DNA of 64,000 nt from Winogradskyella sp. Its GTDB lineage: Bacteria; Bacteroidota; Bacteroidia; Flavobacteriales; Flavobacteriaceae. A program made the position numbers and the translations under genes. The notes beneath the pieces are model-generated. The model did not search any database. It was not told the origin of the DNA and worked only from the letters and a program-made list of their open reading frames with translations. Location: the NCBI RefSeq assembly GCF_003712105.1, contig NZ_RHLG01000002.1, forward strand, positions 558,001 to 622,000. Reading direction: 5' to 3'. Shown here piece by piece: positions 1 through 8,413 of the stretch; the first letter of the stretch is position 1; every line of letters starts with the position of its first letter.

Positions 1-1335
1 GAGTTTCTTTTCGATAAAAAACCAAATGCTCTTTATTTGTTAAAAGGTTATGCTGGCACAGGAAAAACAAGCATAATTGGTACTATAGTTTCTAATTTAT
101 GGCAGGCCAAAAAAAGTGCAGTTTTATTGGCGCCAACAGGTAGGGCAGCAAAAGTAATTTCAAACTATTCTAATAAAGAAGCGTTTACAATACATAAGAA
201 GATTTATTTTCCGAAGAAAGAAAAAGGCGGTGGTGTAAAATTTGTAATGCAGCCCAATAAGCATCGAAATACGATTTTTATAGTTGACGAAGCTTCTATG
301 ATACCAGATATACCAACAGACTCTAAGCTTTTTGAAAATGGCTCTTTACTAGATGATTTAATGCAATATGTGTATTCTGGACATCAGTGCAAATTACTTT
401 TAATTGGAGATAAAGCGCAACTACCTCCAGTAAAATCAGAGTTGAGTCCAGCTTTAGACGCTTCAAAATTAGATTTAAACTATAACAAGCACGTAACTTC
501 TATAGAGCTAGATGAAGTTGTTAGACAAGAACAAGATTCGGGTATATTAGATAACGCTACAGAATTACGTGAAGTTTTAGAAACTTCATTCTACGATAGT
601 TTTAAGTTCAATGTAAGCGGTTATCAAGATATTGTTAGGCTTATAGATGGCCATGAAATTATGGATGCAATAAACGACGCATACAGCAAAGATGGTTATG
701 AAGAAACGGCAATTATTGTAAGAAGTAACAAACGCGCTAACCTCTATAACCAGCAGATAAGAAGTAGAATTTTATTTAACGAAAGTGATTTGTCTGCTGG
801 AGATTACCTCATGGTAGTGAAGAATAATTATTTCTGGATTAAGCCCACAACTGAAGCAGGATTTATTGCTAATGGCGATATTATAGAAGTACTTGAGATA
901 TTTAACATAAAAGAAATATATGGGTTTAAGTTTGCTGAAGTTAAAGTAAAAATGGTCGATTACCCAAGGATGCGTCCTTTTGAAACCGTCTTACTATTAG
1001 ATACAATTAACTCCGAAAGTGCTTCATTAACTTACGAAGAATCAAATCGGTTATATCAAGAAGTTGCAAAAGATTATGCTAACGAAACCTCAAACTACAA
1101 ACGATTTTTAGGCGTAAAAAACAATAAGCATTTTAATGCGCTTCAAGTGAAGTTCTCTTATGCAATTACATGCCATAAATCCCAAGGAGGACAATGGAAC
1201 ACTATATTTGTAGAGCAACCATATTTGCCGAATGGACCAGATAGAGATTACATTCGCTGGTTATATACCGCAGTGACTAGAGCTAAGGAAAAACTGTATC
1301 TCATTGGTTTTAAAGACCAGTCTTTTGTTGAATAG
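1..1335 (+). CDS. RecD/Pif1-like ATP-dependent DNA helicase, 5' end cut by window
   Basis: Superfamily 1 helicase of the RecD/Pif1 type, presumably acting on DNA in repair or recombination. The reading frame is open from base 1, so the true start lies upstream; the TTG at 37 is internal. In the visible 444 residues there is Walker A GYAGTGKT (residues 16-23), Walker B FIVDEASM, a motif III region GDKAQLPPV, and near the C-terminus TCHKSQGGQW and YTAVTRAKEKLYLIG, which are the UvrD_C_2-type motifs V and VI. All nucleotide-binding motifs are intact, so the protein should be active. It ends 48 bases before kdsB and is probably a separate transcription unit, since a -7-like element lies in the gap. 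The substrate is not evident. Confidence 0.85.
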   Translation, partial: EFLFDKKPNALYLLKGYAGTGKTSIIGTIVSNLWQAKKSAVLLAPTGRAAKVISNYSNKEAFTIHKKIYFPKKEKGGGVKFVMQPNKHRNTIFIVDEASMIPDIPTDSKLFENGSLLDDLMQYVYSGHQCKLLLIGDKAQLPPVKSELSPALDASKLDLNYNKHVTSIELDEVVRQEQDSGILDNATELREVLETSFYDSFKFNVSGYQDIVRLIDGHEIMDAINDAYSKDGYEETAIIVRSNKRANLYNQQIRSRILFNESDLSAGDYLMVVKNNYFWIKPTTEAGFIANGDIIEVLEIFNIKEIYGFKFAEVKVKMVDYPRMRPFETVLLLDTINSESASLTYEESNRLYQEVAKDYANETSNYKRFLGVKNNKHFNALQVKFSYAITCHKSQGGQWNTIFVEQPYLPNGPDRDYIRWLYTAVTRAKEKLYLIGFKDQSFVE

Positions 1336-1355
1336 TTTATGTCAATCCAAACCCT

Positions 1356-1363
1356 TATTTTTG
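1356..1363 (+). promoter_or_regulatory. Possible -7 promoter element of kdsB
   Basis: TATTTTTG fits the Bacteroidetes -7 consensus TAnnTTTG and lies 20 bases before the kdsB ATG. A good TTG at the expected -33 distance is not seen, so this is a weak call. Confidence 0.35.
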
Positions 1364-1383
1364 GGTATGAAAATCAGTAATAG

Positions 1384-2112
1384 ATGAAGATTATTGCCAT
1401 GATACCGGCACGATACGCTGCCTCACGATTCCCAGCAAAATTAATGCAAGACCTTGCTGGTAAAACAGTGATTTCTAGAACTTATGAAGCTACAGTAGCT
1501 ACAGGGTTGTTCTCAGAAGTTTATGTCGTAACTGATAGCGAAATCATATTTAATGAAATTAGGTCTCAAGGTGGTAATGCTATTATGAGTAAAAAGGAGC
1601 ATGAGTCTGGCAGCGACCGAATAGCAGAAGCTGTACAAAATGTAGACTGTGATATTGTTGTTAATGTTCAGGGTGATGAACCTTTTACTGAGCGCGAAAG
1701 CTTAGAAAAAGTTCTAGAAGTATTTAAACATGATTATCAAAAGGAAATAGATTTAGCGTCTTTAATGGTTGAGATTAAGGATTTAGAAGAAATCAACAAC
1801 CCTAATACGGTTAAAGTAATTGTTGATCAAAATAACTTTGCACTCTATTTTTCGAGAAGTCCAATTCCTTATCCACGTGATGAAAATGCTGGTGCACGAT
1901 ATTTTAAGCATAAAGGGATTTATGCATTTAGAAAACAAGCACTTTTAGATTTTACGGTATTGCCAATGCAATTTATCGAGGCTACAGAGAAAATAGAATG
2001 CATTAGATATTTAGAATACGGCAGGAAGATTAAAATGGTAGAAACCACCATACAAGGTGTAGAAATAGACACACCAGAAGATTTAGAACGGGCAAAAAAG
2101 CTGTGGAAGTAA
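1384..2112 (+). CDS. kdsB: 3-deoxy-manno-octulosonate cytidylyltransferase (CMP-Kdo synthetase)
   Basis: Activates Kdo, or 8-amino-Kdo in some lineages, with CTP to give the CMP-sugar used to build the lipopolysaccharide inner core in the cytoplasm. The 242-residue length is normal for the family. It begins with the nucleotide-binding signature [14 protein letters not shown], carries [11 protein letters not shown] and the metal-binding VNVQGDEPF, and has the C-terminal [16 protein letters not shown]. It is first in a tightly packed run with the HAD, CAT-like and kdnB-like genes. The kdnB neighbour raises the possibility that the enzyme prefers 8-amino-Kdo, as the KdsB of Shewanella oneidensis does; the sequence alone cannot decide this. 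Confidence 0.93.
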   Translation: MKIIAMIPARYAASRFPAKLMQDLAGKTVISRTYEATVATGLFSEVYVVTDSEIIFNEIRSQGGNAIMSKKEHESGSDRIAEAVQNVDCDIVVNVQGDEPFTERESLEKVLEVFKHDYQKEIDLASLMVEIKDLEEINNPNTVKVIVDQNNFALYFSRSPIPYPRDENAGARYFKHKGIYAFRKQALLDFTVLPMQFIEATEKIECIRYLEYGRKIKMVETTIQGVEIDTPEDLERAKKLWK

Positions 2113-2816
2113 TGGCTGAAGTTTCTCAAAATATAAAAGTCATAGGGTTTGATGCAGATGATACATTGTGGGTTAATGAAACCTACTTTAGAGATGCTGA
2201 ACAAGAGTTTGGAAAACTGTTATCTCAATTTGAAACACCAAATAAAACGGATCAAGAGCTCTTTAAAATGGAAATAAAAAACCTACCACTGTATGGTTAT
2301 GGTGTAAAAGGATTTGTGCTTTCAATGGTTGAAATGGCTTTAGAGCTATCTAATCATACAATTTCTAATGATACCATTTCAAAAATTCTAGATATAGGTA
2401 AAGACATGATCAATAAACCTATTGAACTTTTAGATGGCGTAGAAGACGTTTTGAAGGCGTTATCAAAAAAATACAAACTCATAGTAGCGACTAAAGGCGA
2501 TTTACTAGACCAAGAGCGGAAATTGGAAAAATCAGGTTTGATAGATTATTTTCATCATATTGAAGTTTTAAGCGAAAAGCGAGAAGAAAACTATATCAAG
2601 TTATTAAAACATCTTGACATCAATCCATCCGAATTTTTAATGATAGGAAATTCACTGAAGTCAGATATTTTACCACTTGTTAATATTGGTGCCAGTGCTA
2701 TTCATGTGCCATTTCATACAACTTGGATTCATGAAGAAGTATCACAAACCGAAACGAGATTGGTTAATTATAAAACAGTGAAAAGCTTAACTGAGGTTTT
2801 AAGTATAATTGAATGA
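2112..2816 (+). CDS. HAD-superfamily hydrolase
   Basis: Haloacid-dehalogenase-type phosphatase, 234 residues from the ATG at 2112. That ATG overlaps the kdsB stop (TAATG) and is preferred to the GTG at 2103. Motif I is GFDADDTLW with D14 and D16 as nucleophile and acid/base, motif II is VATKGD, and motif IV is MIGNSLKSDILP. A helical cap of about 80 residues follows motif I, as in the YjjG/phosphoglycolate phosphatase class. The substrate is unknown. Its place between kdsB and kdnB allows a role in sugar-phosphate turnover, but HAD enzymes are often promiscuous, so this is only inference. Translational coupling to both neighbours is likely. Confidence 0.85.
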   Translation: MAEVSQNIKVIGFDADDTLWVNETYFRDAEQEFGKLLSQFETPNKTDQELFKMEIKNLPLYGYGVKGFVLSMVEMALELSNHTISNDTISKILDIGKDMINKPIELLDGVEDVLKALSKKYKLIVATKGDLLDQERKLEKSGLIDYFHHIEVLSEKREENYIKLLKHLDINPSEFLMIGNSLKSDILPLVNIGASAIHVPFHTTWIHEEVSQTETRLVNYKTVKSLTEVLSIIE

Positions 2817-3430
2817 AGGTTATAGATGTAAATTCTTGGAATAGGAAAATGCATTATGAGCATTTTAGGCAACTTCAAGACCCATATTTTGGTGTTGTCA
2901 TTCCTTTTGATGTTACTAAAGCTTATGAGTTTTCCACTAAAAATAAGATAGGCTTTTTTGTGAAGTATTTACACGATTGTATGAAAGCTATTAACGCCGT
3001 TGATAACTTTCGTTACAGAATTGTAGAGGAACAAGTTGTTGATTTTGAGACTATTAATGCTTCGGCAACGATAGCACGCCTAGATCATACATTTGGGTTT
3101 TCTTTTATTAAGTATGATACAGATTTGAGTGTTTTTATTGAAAACTATAAAAAAGAAAAGCATCGAATTTTAAACTCTGATGATTTGTATCCGTCAAATA
3201 ATGGGCAAGATTGTATCCATTGTTCAGCAATTCCATGGTTTCACTTTTCTGGTCATAAAGAACCTAGATCTGGAAATCAAAAGTCTATACCAGAGTTGGC
3301 ATTCTCAAAGGTGGAGATTAAAGACCAAAAGCGAATGATGAATGTTTCAATAAATGTTAACCACGCTTTGATTGACGGTTACCATGTAGGATTATTTGCA
3401 GAAAAGTTTCAATATTATTTAAATCAATAA
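2813..3430 (+). CDS. Chloramphenicol acetyltransferase-like CoA-dependent acyltransferase
   Basis: Protein of 205 residues in the type A chloramphenicol acetyltransferase fold family. The catalytic signature near the C-terminus reads VNHALIDGYHVGLF, matching the family HxxxDG with the active-site histidine present, and the N-terminal WNRKMHYEHFR is typical of the group. The ATG overlaps the HAD stop by four bases (ATGA), so the two are coupled. Many chromosomal members do not acetylate chloramphenicol. Its position in a Kdo/lipid A locus suggests an envelope sugar or lipid acceptor, but nothing in the sequence proves that. I would not call it a resistance gene. Confidence 0.75.
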   Translation: MKVIDVNSWNRKMHYEHFRQLQDPYFGVVIPFDVTKAYEFSTKNKIGFFVKYLHDCMKAINAVDNFRYRIVEEQVVDFETINASATIARLDHTFGFSFIKYDTDLSVFIENYKKEKHRILNSDDLYPSNNGQDCIHCSAIPWFHFSGHKEPRSGNQKSIPELAFSKVEIKDQKRMMNVSINVNHALIDGYHVGLFAEKFQYYLNQ

Positions 3431-3452
3431 TCGTATTAGTCAAGAGTATTTT

Positions 3453-3460
3453 TATTTTTG
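3453..3460 (+). promoter_or_regulatory. Possible -7 promoter element of kdnB-like gene
   Basis: TATTTTTG fits TAnnTTTG, lies 17 bases before the ATG at 3478 and sits in the 47-base gap after the CAT-like gene. No clear TTG is found at the usual -33 spacing. Confidence 0.35.
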
Positions 3461-3477
3461 TTTTAGAAATAGAGTAG

Positions 3478-4560
3478 ATGAGTTTTAAAAATTTTCCAAT
3501 GGTTTCTCGTGTCATTTATGGCAGAGGAAGTTTTAATCAGCTAGATGAGATTATTTCTTCTAAGCGTCAAGGACGAGAAGCTCCATTTATATATTTCGTT
3601 GATGATGTGTTTAAAGGCAACCATTGGTTAACCTCACGAATTACTTTATCATATAGAGATAAAATTATCTACATACCAACAGAAGAAGAGCCAAGAACCT
3701 CACAAATAGACCAACTTGTAGAAGATATAATTCTTGAGTTTAGTGAGCGACCTTCGGGAATTATTGGTATTGGTGGTGGTATTGTAATGGACATTGCTAA
3801 GGCAGTTTCTTTAATGCTTACCAATGAAGGCGAATCTAAAGATTATCAAGGTTGGGATTTAATCAAAAATTCGGCAATATATCATGTAGGTGTCCCAACA
3901 ATATCTGGTACAGGTGCAGAAGTATCAAGAACAACAATATTAACTGGGCCAGATAAAAAACTTGGAATTAACAGTGATTATACACCATTTGACCAAGTAA
4001 TTTTAGACCCAGAATTGACTAAAGATGTTCCAAAGCACCAATGGTTCTACACAGGTATGGACTGTTTTATTCATTGTATAGAATCTCTTAATGGGACCTT
4101 CTTAAATGCGTTTAGCCAAAGTTATGGTGAAAAGGCTTTCGATATTTGTAAAGAAGTTTTCCTTTCTGATGGCTTATCAGAAAAAGAATCACAAGACAAA
4201 CTCATGATGGCATCATGGCATGGTGGAATGAGTATTGCCTATTCTCAGGTTGGTGTTGCTCATGCTATGAGTTATGGTTTAGGTTATCTATTAGGAATAA
4301 AACACGGAATTGGCAACTGTATTGTTTTTGAGCATTTGGAAGAGTTTTATCCCGAAGGCGTAGAGCTATTCAAGCAAATGAAGGCAAAACATAAAATTGA
4401 ATTGCCTAAAGGCATATGTACAGACCTTGACCAAAACCAATTAGACATTATGATAGATGTTGCCTATAGTCTTGAGCCACTTTGGGAAAATGCTTTAGGA
4501 AAAAACTGGAAATCTAAGATTACTAGAGATAAGCTTCAAGAATTATACTTAAAGATGTAG
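3478..4560 (+). CDS. kdnB: Iron-containing alcohol dehydrogenase, KdnB-like (Kdo 8-oxidase)
   Basis: Group III metal-dependent alcohol dehydrogenase, 360 residues. KdnB oxidises the C8 hydroxyl of Kdo so that the aminotransferase KdnA can form 8-amino-3,8-dideoxy-Kdo. The sequence has the nucleotide-binding GIGGGIVMDIAKA, and the stretches DYQGWDLIKN, GTGAEVSRT and LGINSDYTPFDQ, which I recall from Shewanella KdnB; this rests on memory, not an alignment. The metal-binding histidine region is VGVAHAMSYGLGYLLGIKHGIGN. Clustering with kdsB supports the assignment, since kdnA, kdnB and kdsB are neighbours in Shewanella. No kdnA is visible in this window. Two bases separate the gene from the acyltransferase that follows. 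Confidence 0.78.
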   Translation: MSFKNFPMVSRVIYGRGSFNQLDEIISSKRQGREAPFIYFVDDVFKGNHWLTSRITLSYRDKIIYIPTEEEPRTSQIDQLVEDIILEFSERPSGIIGIGGGIVMDIAKAVSLMLTNEGESKDYQGWDLIKNSAIYHVGVPTISGTGAEVSRTTILTGPDKKLGINSDYTPFDQVILDPELTKDVPKHQWFYTGMDCFIHCIESLNGTFLNAFSQSYGEKAFDICKEVFLSDGLSEKESQDKLMMASWHGGMSIAYSQVGVAHAMSYGLGYLLGIKHGIGNCIVFEHLEEFYPEGVELFKQMKAKHKIELPKGICTDLDQNQLDIMIDVAYSLEPLWENALGKNWKSKITRDKLQELYLKM

Positions 4561-4561
4561 T

Positions 4562-5110
4562 ATGAAATTCCTTGCAAAGCTTATCTATTTTAAAATTCTC
4601 GGTTGGAAGGTTGTTGGTAATACTAATTTTTCAAAAGACAAGATTAAAAAAGCGATTATAATTGCTGCACCACATACAAGCTGGCACGATTTCTTTATTG
4701 GACTATATTTGAGAAAAGTTACAGGCGTTAAAACAAATTTTATTGGTAAAAAAGAACTATTTGTTTGGCCACTTAACTATTATTTAAGAGCTATTGGTGG
4801 GCGATCAATTGATAGAACATCCGGGCAAAATAAAGTGGAGTCCATTGCCAAACTTTTTAGTAATGAAGATGAATTTAGATTAGCGCTCGCGCCAGAAGGT
4901 ACCCGAAAAAAAGTCGAAAAATGGCGTACAGGATTTTATTACATAGCCAAAGCAGCAAAAGTGCCTATTATAATGTTCACTCTAGATTATAAAAATAAAC
5001 AGAATACAGTTTCAGAACCTTTTTATCCAACCGATAATATAGAAGAAGACTTTAAATATATTAGGGCGTTTTACAAAGGTGTTATTGGTAAAATACCCGA
5101 ATATTCTTAG
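4562..5110 (+). CDS. PlsC-like 1-acyl-glycerol-3-phosphate acyltransferase family protein
   Basis: Short (182-residue) member of the PlsC acyltransferase superfamily, presumably membrane-associated and transferring an acyl chain to a lipid or glycan acceptor. The catalytic HX4D is HTSWHD, and the substrate-binding motif is APEGTR followed by KWRTGFYYIA. It starts one base after the kdnB-like stop, so it is probably co-transcribed. Single-domain proteins of about 180-200 residues with this motif set are common in Flavobacteriaceae. Location beside Kdo genes suggests envelope lipid modification, which is inference. Its 3' end meets a convergent gene with a four-base overlap. Confidence 0.8.
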   Translation: MKFLAKLIYFKILGWKVVGNTNFSKDKIKKAIIIAAPHTSWHDFFIGLYLRKVTGVKTNFIGKKELFVWPLNYYLRAIGGRSIDRTSGQNKVESIAKLFSNEDEFRLALAPEGTRKKVEKWRTGFYYIAKAAKVPIIMFTLDYKNKQNTVSEPFYPTDNIEEDFKYIRAFYKGVIGKIPEYS

Positions 5111-5613
5111 GTTTTTCTTAGTTTAGCCTTTACTTTCTTCTCTTTTTCCTTTATTTCATCATTAGCGCTTTTACCTGGGAATATTAAGGAAGTACTCGCG
5201 TATGTAGTACCAAAATTCACATTAGCATAATACACTTGACTAATAGCATCTTTTACCTGTTCTTCACTAAGTTCTTTAAGAGGATGAACAAAAGCTGACC
5301 AAATAACACCTTCAGAAATAGCGTATTTTACGTCTAAAGCCGAATGAAAATTAGCAATAAGTGCCTTCTCAAGCATATGCTTTTCTAAACTAATGGTTTC
5401 TGCTATTGGCGATATGATGCGCATTCTGTTATTATTTGCATCAGTCAGGACAACAAACACAGTTTCATTAATTTGAAATTGCCATCTCCCATTTTCACCT
5501 TCGATTTTATCCGCGGATTCTTTTAGTATAGAACCTAGTTTGTCTACTGTCATATCTTGAGCAGACGCATTAAATAAGGCAAAGACAAAAATTAAAATCA
5601 GAATATTTTTCAT
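5107..5613 (-). CDS. Secreted protein of unknown function
   Basis: A 168-residue exported protein when read from the ATG at 5613. An upstream ATG at 5631 would add MFNLFI and weaken the signal peptide, so 5613 is preferred. Residues 1-19 form a type I signal peptide (MKNILILIFVFALFNASAQ) with cleavage expected after AQ. The mature part is mixed alpha/beta, resembles small periplasmic type III secretion chaperone-like or DUF-type proteins only in general shape, and has a lysine-rich tail. I recognise no family. An 8-bp inverted repeat at 5656-5678 lies just upstream and may be its operator. Confidence 0.6.
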   Translation of the reverse strand: MKNILILIFVFALFNASAQDMTVDKLGSILKESADKIEGENGRWQFQINETVFVVLTDANNNRMRIISPIAETISLEKHMLEKALIANFHSALDVKYAISEGVIWSAFVHPLKELSEEQVKDAISQVYYANVNFGTTYASTSLIFPGKSANDEIKEKEKKVKAKLRKT

Positions 5614-5655
5614 GATAAAAAGATTAAACAAGGAATAAGTCGCTATTAACTTTAC

Positions 5656-5678
5656 TAACTAACATATCTCGTTAGTTA
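5656..5678. promoter_or_regulatory. Perfect 8-bp inverted repeat upstream of secreted protein gene
   Basis: TAACTAAC and GTTAGTTA are separated by seven bases (ATATCTC). The repeat ends 43 bases before the start codon of the secreted protein. There is no T-run, so an operator is more likely than a terminator. The regulator is unknown. Confidence 0.35.
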
Positions 5679-5780
5679 AAAATAGTTTTAAATGAGATTT
5701 TGGCATAAGCTTTGATTTATGAATAATAAGTAATGAAACATAAAATAAACCATAGTGTCACTAGAAAGAAACATTACAAT

Positions 5781-5814
5781 AAAAAGCTGTCTTACATTTA
5801 CGACAGCTTTTTTT
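5781..5814 (-). terminator. Rho-independent terminator after the NTF2-like gene
   Basis: Stem AAAAAGCTGTC/GACAGCTTTTT with a ten-base loop and T-runs on both strands. It lies 11 bases after the stop of the SnoaL/NTF2-like gene read on the minus strand. Confidence 0.8.
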
Positions 5815-5824
5815 CAGTACTAAC

Positions 5825-6295
5825 CTAACCAGATAAATTGCTTTGAAACTTGTCCAAAAGATGGTTGGTTTGCTGTTGTAATTTCTTTTTAAAGAACCCA
5901 GTGCCACCGATTAGTACACCCTTGAAGCCAAGAGCTTGTTTTGACCATTTATGTAAGTCAAAAGTATCAACATGTTTTATAATTAGACCATCTTTAAACT
6001 CAAACTCGGCTTTAATTTTGTTGTGGACTTTTCTGCCAGTTTTACTAAAGTTATATATCGCTTCCCAATTAGCTTTTCCCTTATCTTCGTCAGCTTCGAT
6101 GTTTGAAGATGTAACAATGAATTTTTTACCTTTTTGAGCGTTACAGAGCATACGCCACATGTCCTTTGCGCGTTCTCCTTTTAAAGTTCCAAATGCAGGG
6201 TCAGTGAATTCAATATCTTTATGATAACATTCCGCCATCGTTTCAGCATCTTGATTAGAAAATGCAGTGTAGAATTTTTCAATTAAATTTTTCAT
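5825..6295 (-). CDS. SnoaL/NTF2-like domain protein
   Basis: A 156-residue cytoplasmic protein starting with MKNLIEKFYTAF at 6295. The longer in-frame reading to 6388 would run through the yebC terminator and into yebC, so it is rejected. The N-terminal pattern FYTAFSNQDAETMAECYH followed by FTDPAFGTLKG is typical of the nuclear transport factor 2/SnoaL-like fold, a small cone-shaped domain used by polyketide cyclases, isomerases and many proteins of unknown role. No catalytic set can be assigned. A strong terminator separates it from yebC, so it has its own promoter. Confidence 0.75.
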   Translation of the reverse strand: MKNLIEKFYTAFSNQDAETMAECYHKDIEFTDPAFGTLKGERAKDMWRMLCNAQKGKKFIVTSSNIEADEDKGKANWEAIYNFSKTGRKVHNKIKAEFEFKDGLIIKHVDTFDLHKWSKQALGFKGVLIGGTGFFKKKLQQQTNHLLDKFQSNLSG

Positions 6296-6303
6296 ACTTA
6301 AAG

Positions 6304-6334
6304 CTACAAAAAAAGCCTTCAATTTTGAAGGCTT
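6304..6334 (-). terminator. Rho-independent terminator of yebC
   Basis: On the minus strand AGCCTTCAA/TTGAAGGCT forms a hairpin followed by seven T residues, 8 bases after the yebC stop. Confidence 0.85.
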
Positions 6335-6341
6335 AATTAGT

Positions 6342-7088
6342 TTAATCTGTGGTTTCTTCCATCGTATGGTAGACGTTTTGCACATCATCGTCTTCTTCTA
6401 ATTTTTCGATGAGTTTTTCGACATCTGCCATTTGCTCTGAATCTAATGTTTTTGTGACTTGAGGAATACGTTCAAAACCTGAAGAAATAATCTCAATATT
6501 GTTTTCTTCTAAATACGATTGAATACTGCCAAAACTCTCAAAAGGTGCGTAAATCATTACACTTGTTTGTTCGTTTCCATCAGCATCTTCATCAGTATCT
6601 TCAAAAATCTCTTCAACACCAAAGTCTATAAGCTCTAATTCTAACTCTTCCATATCAAGGTCTTCGTTTTTAACCTTAAAATTGCAAGTATGGTCAAACA
6701 TAAATACCACAGAACCAGATGTACCAAGACTGCCATCACATTTGTTAAAGTAAGAACGTACATTAGCTACGGTGCGCGTATTATTATCTGTTGCTGTTTC
6801 TATAAGTATGGCTATACCGTGTTGTGCATAACCTTCAAAAATAACTTCTTTATAATCACCTTGACTTTTATCAGAAGCACGCTTTATAGCACGTTCTATA
6901 TTGTCTTTAGGCATGTTTACAGACTTTGCATTTTGAATTACTGCTCTAAGTCTAGAATTACTATCGGGGTCAGGTCCGCCTTCTTTTACGGCCATTACAA
7001 TATCTTTACCAATACGTGTAAAGGCCTTACTCATAGCTGACCAGCGTTTCATTTTTCTTGCTTTTCTGAATTCAAAAGCTCTTCCCAT
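6342..7088 (-). CDS. YebC/PmpR family (DUF28) protein
   Basis: Full-length member (248 residues) of the YebC/PmpR family, described both as DNA-binding transcriptional regulators and as factors relieving ribosome stalling at proline-rich stretches. The start MGRAFEFRKARK, the following SKAFTRIGKDIVMAVKEGGPDP, the segment NIERAIKRA and the central FEGYAQHGIAILIETATDN are all family signatures. The C-terminal third is acidic (EDTDEDADGNEQ, EEDDDVQNVYHTME). It is a single-gene unit bounded downstream by a clear terminator. Which of the two family roles applies cannot be read from the sequence. Confidence 0.92.
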   Translation of the reverse strand: MGRAFEFRKARKMKRWSAMSKAFTRIGKDIVMAVKEGGPDPDSNSRLRAVIQNAKSVNMPKDNIERAIKRASDKSQGDYKEVIFEGYAQHGIAILIETATDNNTRTVANVRSYFNKCDGSLGTSGSVVFMFDHTCNFKVKNEDLDMEELELELIDFGVEEIFEDTDEDADGNEQTSVMIYAPFESFGSIQSYLEENNIEIISSGFERIPQVTKTLDSEQMADVEKLIEKLEEDDDVQNVYHTMEETTD

Positions 7089-7214
7089 ATAGTACTATAT
7101 TTAAGTTATTAATTAATTGTACGAAGATGCACAAATTTAAAAAAATATGTCAGGTATAAAAGCCCATAATAGGCATTTGGCAAATAATGTTTAATGCCAA
7201 TTAACATAACTAAA

Positions 7215-7505
7215 TTAATCTTCTGGTTCTACAATAAAGTCTATAGCTTTTGCAAGCTGAAAGTCTTTCTCTGTAACTCCACCGGCATCATGTGTAGATA
7301 AAGATATTTTAAGCACATTATATACGTTAGACCAATTAGGATGATGATTTAAAGCTTCACACTCAAAAGCAATTCGACTCATTGCACTAAAGCAATCTTT
7401 AAAATTCTCGAATTCAAATTCTGAATGTAATGCGTCGTCAAAATAATCCCAATCTGGTAATTGTAATAGCTTAGCTTGTATGGTATCGTCATTAAGTTTA
7501 CTCAT
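7215..7505 (-). CDS. 4a-hydroxytetrahydrobiopterin dehydratase (pterin carbinolamine dehydratase)
   Basis: Small (96-residue) dehydratase that recycles the pterin cofactor of aromatic amino acid hydroxylases. The active-site motif is present as CEALNHHPNWSNVYN, followed by the usual LSTHDAGGVTEKDFQLAKAID, so all catalytic histidines appear intact. Length is normal. The neighbours (an NAD-dependent epimerase-like gene and yebC) give no pathway context, and no phenylalanine hydroxylase is seen in the window. Confidence 0.9.
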   Translation of the reverse strand: MSKLNDDTIQAKLLQLPDWDYFDDALHSEFEFENFKDCFSAMSRIAFECEALNHHPNWSNVYNVLKISLSTHDAGGVTEKDFQLAKAIDFIVEPED

Positions 7506-7555
7506 GATAAATAGGTTTGTATTAAAATTAGGTAATACCTACGAGTAAAGCAAGC

Positions 7556-8386
7556 CTATTTATTAAGTTCTTCTAATACTACTTCACTGGTTATTTGAAG
7601 ATGTTTTGGTAGCTTATTATACTTAGGTAATACAGCTAAATAACGATCTTCATTTGTAGTATATACTCGTTTTAAAGCAACTTTTGTTTGAGAAATGCTT
7701 GAGACTAATTGGCTAATAAATTCATCGTGGTGCACCAAATCTGTACTTCCTAAATGAAAAACACCATATTTATTTCTATTGATAATGTAATGAATTTGCT
7801 GTGTCACTTTTTTATCTAAAGTCACATTCATGATGAGGTTAGGGAAAATTTCTACAGCTTCATTATCAGCGATATTAGCCTTTATCTCTTGTATTCGTGG
7901 GCAATTAGAACCAAAAACCATTGGCAATCTTAAAATAGCTACTTGCTTTTTGGGCATGCGCAGTAACATGTTTTCAATTTTAATTTTAAAATGGCCATAA
8001 ATACTATGACTCAATGTTTTATCGGTTTCGTAGCTTGGGTATTTACTATAGGCGTCAAAGGCATTTGCAGAGGACAAAAATATAATCTTTGAGTTGTGCT
8101 CTAATGCATACTCTGCTATATGTGTATGAGCTATAGTTTGTGCATGAAAGTCACCTCGTAATGCAGATATAATAATATCGGGTTTTGTGATTTCTAATAT
8201 TTCATAAATGTCATCTTCTTTAACATTATAATGAAACATGTGTGCATTGTTTTCAAACTCTTTTTTAGGTGTAAAGTAAGTGCCATAAGTTCTGAAGTAA
8301 TCGCACAACTCTTTATAGATAGCATTACCTAAATAGCCACTGGCACCTAGTATGAGTATTTTATGTTTATGCACTTTCGTCTTCAT
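7556..8386 (-). CDS. NAD(P)-binding sugar-nucleotide reductase/epimerase-like protein
   Basis: Extended short-chain dehydrogenase of 276 residues with RmlD-like organisation. The Rossmann motif is ILGASGYLGNAIY (about residues 11-23). The expected YxxxK appears as SIYGHFKIKIE, with a serine region FLSSANAFDAYS before it. The family includes dTDP-4-dehydrorhamnose reductases and NAD-dependent epimerases; the exact substrate cannot be assigned. The next gene, gcvT, starts on the far side and ends 27 bases before this gene's start region, so co-transcription is possible without a functional link. Confidence 0.75.
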   Translation of the reverse strand: MKTKVHKHKILILGASGYLGNAIYKELCDYFRTYGTYFTPKKEFENNAHMFHYNVKEDDIYEILEITKPDIIISALRGDFHAQTIAHTHIAEYALEHNSKIIFLSSANAFDAYSKYPSYETDKTLSHSIYGHFKIKIENMLLRMPKKQVAILRLPMVFGSNCPRIQEIKANIADNEAVEIFPNLIMNVTLDKKVTQQIHYIINRNKYGVFHLGSTDLVHHDEFISQLVSSISQTKVALKRVYTTNEDRYLAVLPKYNKLPKHLQITSEVVLEELNK

Positions 8387-8413
8387 TAATCTTACAACGC
8401 TAATCGTGCACTT

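Noticed and set aside
2813-3430. Antibiotic resistance gene
   Set aside because: The CAT-like fold is clear, but chromosomal context with kdsB/kdnB and the lack of any mobile element argue against calling chloramphenicol resistance.
6690-7040. 116-residue plus-strand frame
   Set aside because: Antisense to yebC, composition without domain signal.
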